Shown piece after piece: positions 1 through 6,733 of a stretch of DNA of 6,733 nt; the first letter of the stretch is position 1; each line of letters starts with the position of its first letter. The DNA lies in NCBI GenBank assembly GCA_040255405.1, contig JBDZUX010000070.1, positions 1-6,733 of the forward strand, in the 5' to 3' direction. The position numbers were made by a program, and so were the translations under genes. Origin of the DNA: 66-474 sp040255405 (GTDB lineage Bacteria > Pseudomonadota > Gammaproteobacteria > Xanthomonadales > Rhodanobacteraceae). Under the pieces are notes generated by a model, which saw only the letters and a program-made list of their open reading frames with translations, ran no database searches and was not told where the DNA came from.

Positions 1-3000
1 GTGTGTGGAAGTCCGCCGACTACGGCAACAGTTGGCATCCGATCTTCGATGACGAGCCGACCAGTTCGATCGGCGCGATCGCGGTTTCGGTTTCCGATCC
101 GAACGTGATCTACGTCGGCACCGGCGAAAGCACCATCCGGCCCGACCAGGCGACCGGCATGGGCATGTACAAGTCCACCGACGCCGGCAAAACGTGGAAC
201 TTCATCGGTCTCAAGGAGACCCAGGACATCGCGATGATCGCGGTCGATCCGAAGAATCCGGATCGCGTGTTCGTGGCCGCGATGGGACACGTCTATGGCC
301 CGAACGCCGAGCGGGGTATCTTCCGCTCGCTCGATGGCGGCAAGACCTGGAAGAAGGTCTTGTACACGAACGAGTACGTGAGCGGCGACGACGTCAAGAT
401 CGATCCGGCGAACCCGGACATCGTGTATGCGACGATGTGGCAACAGCAGCAGGCGCCGTGGGAGAACGGCGCGTTCGCAGGCACCGAGGGCGGCATCTAC
501 AAATCGACCGACGGGGGCAATACCTGGACCAGGCTCACCAAGGGGTTGCCGAAAGTGCAGCAGGCGCTGGTGGCGATCGCGCCGAGCCAACCGGATCGCT
601 TGTACGCATCCGTGGCGTCGGGCGAGGAAGGCGATGTCGCGCTCTATCGTTCCGATGACGCCGGCGCGAGCTGGTACAAGATGACGAAGGATTCGCGTCC
701 GGCCGCGCGCATCGGCGGCGGCGACCTGCCGCCGCTCAGCGTCGATCCGAAGAACCCCGACATCGTCTACAGCGACACGCCGGTGATCTGGAAGTCCGTC
801 GATGGTGGCAAGACCTGGACGGGATTCCGCGGCGCGCCGGGCGGCGACGATTACCAGCAGACGTGGATCAACCCCAACAATTCGGACATCATGGCGGTCA
901 ACACCGACCAGGGCGCGATCGTCACGGTCAACGGCGGCAAGACCTGGAGCAGTTGGTACAACCAGCCGACCGCCGCGATGTACAAGGTCGGCATCGACAA
1001 CACTTTTCCGTATCGGGTCTGCGGCGGCCAGCAGGACTCTGGCTCGGCGTGCGTGTCGTCGCGCGGCAACGATGGCGAACTGACCGCGCACGACTGGCAT
1101 CCTGTCGGCATCGAGGAATACGGCGGCGCGGCGATCGATCCGCTGCACCCGAACCTGGTTTACGGCGGATCCCGCAGCGGCGTCACGCGTTACGACCGCG
1201 ACACCGGACAGATCGCGGACGTGGGTCCGATGGCGTCGCGCGATCCGGGTTACCGTACCGTCCGGACGATGCCGATCATGTTCTCGCCGACCGATCCGCA
1301 TCGGTTGTACTTCGCTTCCAACACCGTGTGGCAGAGCGACGACGGCGGGCAGAACTGGAAACAGATCAGTCCCGACCTGACGCGCAAGACATGGGCCGTG
1401 CCTGCAAGCGTGGGCAAGTACGCGAACAGCAAGGACGCGAAGCCAACCGATCGTGGCGTGGTGTATGCGCTGGCGCCTTCATCGTTGAACGGGAACCTGA
1501 TCTGGGCGGGCACCGACGATGGCTTGATCTGGGTGACCCGCGATGGCGGTCAGCACTGGGACAACGTCACGCCGCCGCAGTTGAAGCCGTGGTGGCGGGT
1601 GTTCGGGCTGGAAGCCAGCCACTTCGATCCGAACGTCGCCTATGCCGCGATCAACACCATGTGGCTGGACGACATGCGGCCGCACCTGTTCCGCACCGAG
1701 GACGGCGGCAAGCACTGGACCGAGATCGACAACGGCATCAGGCCCGACGCCGCGACCAATGCGATCCGCGAAGACACCGAACGCAAGGGCCTGTTGTTCG
1801 CCGGCAGCGAAACGCAAACGTGGGTGTCGTTCGACAACGGCGACCACTGGCAATCGCTGCGGCTCAACATGCCTGCCGTTTCGGTGCGCGACCTGCAGGT
1901 GCACGGTGACGATCTGGTCGCGGCGACGCATGGGCGCGGTTTCCAGGTGCTCGACGACATCACGCCGCTGCGGCAGATCGACGCCCGGGTCGCCAAGGCG
2001 CCGGTCACGCTCTACAAGCCGCAGACGGCGATACGCGTGCGCTGGGGCATGAACCCACCGACGCCGTGGCGGATGCCCGCGCTGCCGAATCCGCCGGCGG
2101 GCGCAATCATCGATTACAACCTGGCACGCAACGTCAGCGGCCCGGTGACGCTGGACATCCAGACGTCCGACGGCAAGCTCGTGCGCCACTATTCGAGTGC
2201 CGACCCGCAAAAACCACTGGACCCCAAGAAGCTCCAGGTACCCGATTGGTGGCCGCGTCCGCCGATGAACCTTTCGACCAAGGCCGGCATGCACCGCTTC
2301 GTGTGGGACATGCACTGGCAACCCATGCCGGGCGCGCTGCAGTTCCTCGACGCCAACCAGGCGGTGAAGCACGAGACGCCGGTGATGGCGAGTTCGCCGT
2401 GGGTGATGCCGGGCAACTACACGGTCAAGTTGACGGTGGGCGGCAAGACCTACACCCAGCCGCTGGCGGTGAAGATGGACCCGCGGGTGAAAACCTCGAC
2501 CGCCGACCTGCAGCGGCAATTCGACAAATCCATGCAGGCGTATCGGGAAGCCATGGCCGCAAGCCGGGCGCTCGGGCAGGTGCGTGATCTCGAGAAACAG
2601 ATTGCGAAGCGCGGGGACGGCAGCAAGCCGACCGGCAAGCTCGCCGACTACGACAAGCAGCTCGAAGCCCTGTCGGGCCCCAAGGCCGATTCGCCGTTCG
2701 CCTTCTTCTTCCACCGCGGACCGCCCAACCTCGGCAGCGTGGGCGGCGACCTCCAGATGCTGATGGACCGCATGCAGGGCGCCGACCAGGCGCCGACCGC
2801 GGCCGACCTCGCGGCGCTCGACAAGACCAGCGCCGAATTGAAGTCGCTGATGGATCGGTGGAATACATTGAAAGGACAATCGCTCACGGATGTGAACCGT
2901 GTATTGCAGGAAAGCGGGCAACCGCCGCTGGTGGTGGCGAGAGCCATCGCGCCGCTCGACTGGAACGCCGGCTGGATCACCACCAACCGCGACCAGGAAG

Positions 3001-3008
3001 AGCAGTGA
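1..3008 (+). CDS. Secreted Asp-box beta-propeller protein (VPS10/sortilin-like 'glycosyl hydrolase' family), 5' partial (gene A)
   Basis: The first whole codon is at 3; bases 1-2 fit the end of a Gly codon, giving the family's usual G-V-W-K-S start of blade one. The GTG at 3 is therefore internal, not a start. The stop is TGA at 3006-3008. Numbering from codon 3, Asp-boxes (S/T-x-D-x-G-x-x-W) lie at residues 4-11, 58-65, 109-116, 168-175, 217-224, 265-272, 308-315 (Asn for Asp), 445-452, 512-519, 565-572 and 609-616. THGRG at 642-646 closes the propeller region. An Ig-like beta-sandwich follows at about 700-828 (PGNYTVKL at 803-810), then a helical, charged tail. The only cysteines are C340 and C350, in a CGGQQDSGSAC segment. 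Asp-boxes are structural turns in sialidases, GH74 enzymes and sortilins, so 'glycosyl hydrolase' here names a fold, not a shown activity. Export is inferred from the paralogue's signal peptide. Gene B lies 373 bp downstream. Family membership is firm; substrate is unknown. Confidence 0.93.
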   Translation, partial: VWKSADYGNSWHPIFDDEPTSSIGAIAVSVSDPNVIYVGTGESTIRPDQATGMGMYKSTDAGKTWNFIGLKETQDIAMIAVDPKNPDRVFVAAMGHVYGPNAERGIFRSLDGGKTWKKVLYTNEYVSGDDVKIDPANPDIVYATMWQQQQAPWENGAFAGTEGGIYKSTDGGNTWTRLTKGLPKVQQALVAIAPSQPDRLYASVASGEEGDVALYRSDDAGASWYKMTKDSRPAARIGGGDLPPLSVDPKNPDIVYSDTPVIWKSVDGGKTWTGFRGAPGGDDYQQTWINPNNSDIMAVNTDQGAIVTVNGGKTWSSWYNQPTAAMYKVGIDNTFPYRVCGGQQDSGSACVSSRGNDGELTAHDWHPVGIEEYGGAAIDPLHPNLVYGGSRSGVTRYDRDTGQIADVGPMASRDPGYRTVRTMPIMFSPTDPHRLYFASNTVWQSDDGGQNWKQISPDLTRKTWAVPASVGKYANSKDAKPTDRGVVYALAPSSLNGNLIWAGTDDGLIWVTRDGGQHWDNVTPPQLKPWWRVFGLEASHFDPNVAYAAINTMWLDDMRPHLFRTEDGGKHWTEIDNGIRPDAATNAIREDTERKGLLFAGSETQTWVSFDNGDHWQSLRLNMPAVSVRDLQVHGDDLVAATHGRGFQVLDDITPLRQIDARVAKAPVTLYKPQTAIRVRWGMNPPTPWRMPALPNPPAGAIIDYNLARNVSGPVTLDIQTSDGKLVRHYSSADPQKPLDPKKLQVPDWWPRPPMNLSTKAGMHRFVWDMHWQPMPGALQFLDANQAVKHETPVMASSPWVMPGNYTVKLTVGGKTYTQPLAVKMDPRVKTSTADLQRQFDKSMQAYREAMAASRALGQVRDLEKQIAKRGDGSKPTGKLADYDKQLEALSGPKADSPFAFFFHRGPPNLGSVGGDLQMLMDRMQGADQAPTAADLAALDKTSAELKSLMDRWNTLKGQSLTDVNRVLQESGQPPLVVARAIAPLDWNAGWITTNRDQEEQ

Positions 3009-3096
3009 AGGCGTAGAGATCGCAGGTTGGGCCGACGCCGGCTTCATCGGCGGAAGCCCCACATCGGCACGACGCACCTCAACAACACAGTCGTCG

Positions 3097-3138
3097 TTCC
3101 GGGGCGGCCTGCGGCTTCATCGCAGGCCGAACCCGGAA
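3097..3138. repeat. Left REP-like hairpin
   Basis: The inner stem is a perfect 9-bp pairing of 3105-3113 (CGGCCTGCG) with 3121-3129 (CGCAGGCCG), closing a 7-base loop, GCTTCAT (3114-3120). A small asymmetric internal loop (one base against two) separates it from an outer 7-bp stem, TTCCGGG at 3097-3103 with CCCGGAA at 3132-3138. There is no T-run on either side, so it does not look like a simple intrinsic terminator. Confidence 0.75.
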
Positions 3139-3181
3139 TCCATCTTGAACTTGCCCTGCAGGCACGAAAATCAACTTGGAA

Positions 3182-3219
3182 TCCGGGTTTCGGCCGCAAA
3201 CAGCGCGGCCGGCCCCGGA
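3182..3219. repeat. Right REP-like hairpin (inverted relative to the left one)
   Basis: The inner stem pairs CGGCCGC at 3191-3197 with GCGGCCG at 3205-3211 around a 7-base loop (3198-3204). The outer stem pairs TCCGGG at 3182-3187 with CCCGGA at 3214-3219, separated from the inner stem by a small internal loop. It is the diverged inverted copy of the left hairpin: loop and inner-stem sequence differ, but pairing is kept. Confidence 0.7.
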
Positions 3220-3371
3220 ATGACGACGTGATAGTTGAATGATTCTCGGAAAGCCGGCCATCGGTGAGCGGGTACCGGCATTGACTCGGCCTTCACGTCA
3301 GCGCCCTGACTTCCGGCACTCCCCCCGGGTTGCGTCGGAGGATTACGGTCGACGGGTTTTTCCCCTTGACC

Positions 3372-3376
3372 GGAGG
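3372..3376 (+). promoter_or_regulatory. Ribosome binding site of gene B
   Basis: GGAGG sits five bases before the GTG at 3382, a strong Shine-Dalgarno match at normal spacing. An in-frame TGA at 3367-3369 rules out any start further upstream, and the GTG leads straight into a signal peptide. Together these fix the start codon. Confidence 0.85.
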
Positions 3377-3381
3377 CAGCC

Positions 3382-3946
3382 GTGAAAGTACGAGCCGTTG
3401 CAGCGCTGTTGTTGCTGACCATCGCCGGAACCGCGCTGGCTGCGGCGGACAAGCCGACCGGGCCGTTCGCCAACCTGAAATTCCGCAACCTCGGCCCCGC
3501 GGTTTCGGGCGGACGCGTCAGCACGGTCACCGGGGTTCCCGGCAAGCCGAACATCTATTACGTCGGCACCGCGGGTGGCGGCGTGTGGAAGACCACCGAC
3601 AACGGCATCAAGTGGGACAACGTGTTCAAGCACGGCGACGCGGCGTCCATCGGCGCGGTCGCGCTGGCGCCGTCGAACCCGAAGGACGTCTGGGTCGGCA
3701 CCGGCGAAGCCAACCCGCGCAACGACGTGCTGATCGGTCGTGGCGTGTACTTCTCGCCGGACGGCGGCAAGACCTGGCAGGTCAAGGGACTGAAGGACGC
3801 CGGCCTGATCTCCAGCATCGTCGTCAATCCGAAGGACCCGAACACCGTCTATGTCGGTGTGCTCGGCAATCCGTGGAAGCCGAGCGAAACGCGCGGCGTG
3901 TTCATGACCACCGACGGCGGCAAGAACTGGAAGAAGGTGCTGTACG
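3382..3946 (+). CDS. Secreted Asp-box beta-propeller protein, N-terminal part (gene B, before the gap)
   Basis: This is the start of gene B, which continues at 4047 after an assembly gap. GTG at 3382 is the start: it has a good ribosome binding site, and an in-frame stop lies 15 bases upstream. Residues 1-20 form a classic Sec signal peptide: Lys2 and Arg4, then a hydrophobic core rich in Ala and Leu, ending T-A-L-A before A-A-D-K, with likely signal peptidase I cleavage near residue 20-22. No lipobox Cys is present. The mature protein begins with a typical family segment (FRNLGPAVSGGRVS at 34-47) and then GGGVWK at 65-70. Asp-boxes follow at 71-78, 125-132 and 176-183, the last ending just before the gap. 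Read literally through the N's, this frame stops falsely at 4060-4062. That is not a biological truncation. The protein is expected in the periplasm or secreted; its activity is unknown. Confidence 0.93.
3892..3946 (+). repeat. 55-bp left copy of contig-end overlap
   Basis: These 55 bases are identical to 4047-4101 on the other side of the N run. They encode R-G-V-F-M-T-T-D-G-G and the rest of one Asp-box blade, in frame in both copies. The copies touch the gap exactly on each side, which points to a k-mer overlap between contigs and not to a genomic repeat. Confidence 0.9.
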
Positions 3947-4046
3947 NNNNNNNNNNNNNNNNNNNNNNNNNNNNNNNNNNNNNNNNNNNNNNNNNNNNNN
4001 NNNNNNNNNNNNNNNNNNNNNNNNNNNNNNNNNNNNNNNNNNNNNN
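3947..4046. other. Assembly gap of exactly 100 N, probably spurious
   Basis: One hundred N is the conventional filler for a scaffold gap of unknown length. Because its two flanks are the same 55 bases, the real gap is probably negative: the contigs overlap. Deleting 155 bases (the N run plus one 55-bp copy) restores the reading frame of gene B. Confidence 0.95.
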
Positions 4047-4101
4047 CGCGGCGTGTTCATGACCACCGACGGCGGCAAGAACTGGAAGAAGGTGCTGTAC
4101 G
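4047..4101 (+). repeat. 55-bp right copy of contig-end overlap
   Basis: Exact duplicate of 3892-3946, starting at the first base after the N run. It is in the frame of the downstream coding region, and the reading continues smoothly into V-N-A-T-T-G after the shared part. Confidence 0.9.
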
Positions 4102-6733
4102 TCAACGCCACCACCGGCGCCAGCGACATCCAGATGGACCCGTCCAACCCGAACGTGTTGCTCGCGGGGATGTGGACCGTGCAGCGCAAGCCGTGGACGC
4201 TGCTCAACGGCAGCACCGACGGCGGCATCTTCAAGTCGACCGACGGCGGTCGCACCTGGAACAAGGTCGGCGGCGGCCTGCCGACCACCGATCCGACCGA
4301 CCGCGTCAAGATCGGCTTCGCCCCGTCCTCACCGGACACCGTGTACGCCACGATGCCGACGCAAAAGTGCATCCTGTGGGGCAGCACCGATTCCGGCAGC
4401 AACTGGAAATGCATCAGCAACAACCACGAGCTCGCGGTGCGGATGTTCTATTTCAGCTCGTTCGCGGTTTCGCCCGACAACCCGAAGACGATCTACTTCA
4501 GTTCGTTCAACCTGATGAAGTCTACCGACGGCGGCAAGACCGCCAAGGTGATCGATCGCGACGTGCACGTGGACCACCACGCGATCTGGATCGATCCGAA
4601 GGACGCCGATCGCATCATCCAGGGCAACGACGGCGGTGCGTTCGTCAGCGTCAACGCCGGCAAGACCTGGCGCGCGTTCAACAACCTGCCGATCGAGGAG
4701 TTCTACACCGTCGCGATTTCCAACACCGTGCCGTTCGGCGTGTGCGGCGGCATCCAGGACGACAACGCCGCGTGCGGGCCGTCCAACAGCCTTTCGCGCG
4801 ACGGTATCTGGGGCGCGGATTGGTGGAATCCGTCGGGCGGCGACGGCACCTACGTGGTGCCCGCGCCTTCGGACCCGTCGATCGTCTATGCGGCCTCGCA
4901 GACGGGCTTCACGTCGCGGATCGACATGAAGAACTGGACGCGCAAGTTCATCCGTCCGGTCATGACCAGCATGGGCGACACGCCCATTTCGCAACTGAAG
5001 TACCGCTTCAACTGGGCGTCGCCGATCGCAGTGTCGGCGAGCGATCCGGACACCATCTATCTCGGCGCCAACGTGGTGTTCAAGTCCACCGACGGCGGCG
5101 CGAACTGGCAGCCGATTTCGAAGGACCTCACCCGCGACCTCAAGGAACACCAGCCGGTCGCGGGCGGCCCGGTGTTCCATGACATCTCCAGCGCCGAGAA
5201 CACCGACACCATCCTCTCGATCTCGCTCGCGCCGACCGACGGCAAGGTGATCTGGGTCGGCACCGACGATGGCCTGGTGTGGGTCAGCAAGGATGGCGGC
5301 GCGAACTGGACCAACGTTTCCGCGGGCCTGCCGCAGGCGGTCAAGTTCGGGCGCATCTACCAGATCGGCGTGTCGCCGTTCGACGCCGGTACCGCCTACA
5401 TCACGGTGGACGGCCACATGCTGGGCGACGAACACCCGTACGTGCTGAAGACCAGCGACTACGGCGCGCACTGGACGAGCATCAGCAACGGCCTGCCGGA
5501 TGATTATTCCGCGGTCGTGGTGCGCGAGGATCCGAATCGCAAGGGCCTGCTCGCCCTCGGCACGATGCGCGGCCTGTACCTGTCGTTCGACGACGGTGCG
5601 CACTGGCACGCGATGACCGGCAACCTGCCGACGATGGCGGTGTGGGACATCAAGTTCACCAAGTCGCCGCACGATATCGTGCTGGCGACGCACGGCCGCG
5701 GGCTGTGGATCCTCGACAACATCGAGGCGCTGGAACAGTGGCAGCCGAAGCTGGCCGACGCCGCGTTCCACATGTTTCCGAGCGCGCAGGGCACCGAATG
5801 GATCGAATTCGGTGGCCACCATATCAGCCCGCAGCCAGGCGAGTTCACCACACCGAATCCGTCGAGCGGACCGACCATCGTCTATTCGCTGGCGAAGGCG
5901 ATCGACGTGCCGAAGGCATGCGCCAAGGAAGAGAAGCAGGACAAGAACGGCGACGACGCGGCGCAGCCTGCGGCACATCCGCAGAAACGCGGCGACACCA
6001 GGCAGACGAGCGCGAAGAAGAAAGAACACAAACCTTCGTTCGAGCAATGCAATCCGGTTGTCGTCACCGTCACCGACAGCGCCGGCAAGCCGGTGGCGAG
6101 CTTCCACGCGCCCGGCAAGGCCGGCATCAACGTGGCGTCGTGGAACATGCGCTACGCCGGCGTCGAGATGCCGAAGGCATTGCGCGCCGAGGAACGTCCG
6201 GACGCGAGCGACGCGCCCAAGGGTCCGCTCGCCTTGCCGGGTTCGTATCAGGTGAAGGTGCAGGCGAACGGCCACAGTGCCACGCAAACCATTCAAGTGG
6301 TCGCCGATCCGCGCGTCCATCCGCCCATGGACGTGCAGCGCGCCGCGTTCGAAACCGCAATGCGACTGCGCGGCGAAGCCGCCGCGGACGTGGCGATGAT
6401 CGGCCGCAGCTACGCGATGATGCAGACGCTCGACAAGCTGCTGGATTCGACCAGGGATGCCGCGGCGGGCAGCGCCAAGGCCAACCTGCACGCGAGCGCG
6501 GAAACGCTGAAAGCAACGCTCAGCGATTTCTCGAAGGACTTCTGGCTCCCGAACATCCAGTACAAGGTTCTGGAAGACGACCTGCACGAACTGTCGCCGT
6601 GGGGCATGACCTTCTTCGGGGTGTATCGCGGCGTGTCGCGCATGGGGCCAAACCAGGCGCCCAACGCAACCCAGCGCGAATACATCGCCGAGCAGGAAGC
6701 CGGCCTGCAACCGAAGCTCGACACCTTCAACGG
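4047..6733 (+). CDS. Secreted Asp-box beta-propeller protein, central and C-terminal part (gene B, after the gap), 3' partial
   Basis: This open frame runs from the gap to the window edge without a stop: 895 residues, or 171-1065 of the merged protein. The 55 bp next to the gap repeat codons 171-188 of the upstream piece. Asp-boxes lie at merged residues 234-241, 283-290, 329-336 (Trp replaced by Ala), 371-378 (Asn for Asp), 517-524, 584-591, 639-646 and 683-690. THGRG at 718-722 ends the propeller region. A beta-sandwich follows at about 780-925, interrupted by a charged, Lys/Asp/Gln-rich linker (796-837) bracketed by C795 and C838. Helical segments start near 930. Cysteines come in close pairs: C278/C292 and C403/C413 (a CGGIQDDNAAC segment shared in outline with gene A). 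A His-rich HVDHHAIW strand lies at 344-351. Fold and family are firm; 'glycosyl hydrolase' activity is not shown. Few residues are likely missing at the C-terminus, judging from gene A's total of roughly 1070. Confidence 0.93.

Larger units (their letters stand above)
3092..3225. repeat. Inverted pair of REP-like extragenic palindromes
   Basis: The outer 14 bases at 3092-3105 match the reverse complement of 3212-3225 at 13 of 14 positions. The inner 12 bases at 3131-3142 match the reverse complement of 3177-3188 at 11 of 12. Between them each arm forms its own hairpin, and the arms are separated by a 34-base spacer (3143-3176). Two REP-like units facing each other is the arrangement called a REP doublet, BIME or REPIN. 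The motif of CGTCATTCCGG at one end and CCGGAATCCA at the other resembles dispersed palindromes common in GC-rich proteobacteria. I cannot confirm copy number, and no RAYT transposase gene is present here. Possible roles are transcript 3' end protection, attenuation between the genes, or simple selfish spread. Confidence 0.7.
3009..3381. other. Intergenic spacer between the two propeller genes
   Basis: This 373-bp stretch holds no credible gene. Its middle (3092-3225) is an imperfect inverted repeat made of two REP-like hairpins. Its end carries the ribosome binding site of gene B. Between about 3226 and 3371 I see no convincing sigma70 promoter: TTGACT at 3281-3286 resembles a -35 box, but nothing like a -10 box lies 16-18 bp downstream. 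Just after the gene A stop there is only a short GC hairpin (3036-3052) with no T-run. The spacer length and palindromes suggest that gene B may have its own promoter, but the sequence does not prove this. Confidence 0.8.

Noticed and set aside
3..5. GTG at 3 as the start of gene A
   Set aside because: It falls inside the conserved GGGVWK blade-one segment, about residue 68 by comparison with gene B. The signal peptide must lie upstream of the window.
863..1909. Plus-strand open frame of 348 codons inside gene A
   Set aside because: It is an out-of-frame, Arg-rich shadow; the overlapping frame encodes clear Asp-box blades throughout.
3036..3058. Intrinsic terminator for gene A
   Set aside because: Only a 5-bp stem (or an alternative GGCTT/AAGCC pairing) and no following T-run.
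1479..3077. Minus-strand open frame of 532 codons
   Set aside because: Same codon-register antisense shadow, opposite gene A, with biased composition and no family resemblance.
3281..3309. Sigma70 promoter for gene B with TTGACT as -35
   Set aside because: The bases at the expected -10 position (CCCTGA) do not resemble TATAAT, and no better spacing is available.
3382..4062. A complete 226-residue gene ending at TGA 4060-4062, or a pseudogene
   Set aside because: The stop is reached only by reading through the N's in a frame shifted by the duplicated 55 bp. The true frame continues at 4047.
3892..4101. A real tandem duplication of a propeller blade
   Set aside because: A blade unit is about 50 residues (150 bp) and blades here are diverged. 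A perfect 55-bp match ending exactly at both gap edges fits contig overlap much better.
4329..6710. Minus-strand open frame of 793 codons
   Set aside because: It lies in exact codon register opposite gene B, so it stays open merely because gene B avoids TTA, CTA and TCA codons, as GC-rich genes do. The translation is Arg/His/Val-rich with no recognisable domain.

Overview
The window holds two large protein genes in tandem on the + strand. Both belong to the secreted multi-blade beta-propeller family usually annotated as 'glycosyl hydrolase', 'VPS10/sortilin-like' or 'BNR/Asp-box repeat' protein. The DNA is GC-rich with strong G/C preference at third codon positions. The intergenic spacer carries REP-like palindromes. 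Together these suggest a GC-rich proteobacterium, possibly in the Xanthomonadales/Rhodanobacteraceae range, but this is an inference because the window has no phylogenetic marker gene. A run of exactly 100 N shows it comes from a scaffolded draft assembly.

Layout. (1) From the left edge to 3008 is the 3' part of gene A, with 1001 residues visible. By comparison with gene B, only about 67 N-terminal residues (signal peptide and first propeller strands) are missing. (2) Positions 3009-3381 are a 373-bp spacer with two REP-like hairpins in inverted orientation, then a good ribosome binding site. (3) From 3382 to the right edge is gene B, which starts at GTG with a signal peptide and runs off the window. 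It is cut by the N run at 3947-4046.

The N run is almost certainly an assembly artefact. The 55 bases before it (3892-3946) are repeated exactly in the 55 bases after it (4047-4101), the signature of two contigs overlapping by one k-mer that were scaffolded instead of merged. Removing one copy plus the N's restores a single open frame of at least 1065 residues, colinear with gene A and with no residue missing. Read literally, the sequence frameshifts (155 extra bases) and stops falsely at 4060-4062.

Both proteins have the same plan: an exported N-terminus, 10-11 Asp-box blades, a THGRG closing motif, an Ig-like beta-sandwich and a helical C-terminal part. They are clearly diverged subtypes rather than a recent duplication. 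They may act together in the periplasm or outside the cell, but no catalytic activity can be assigned from sequence. I found no RNA genes, mobile elements, CRISPR or new defence system. The points worth a second look are the artefactual gap, the paired cysteines, the hairpins with compensating base changes, and the differences between the two paralogues.
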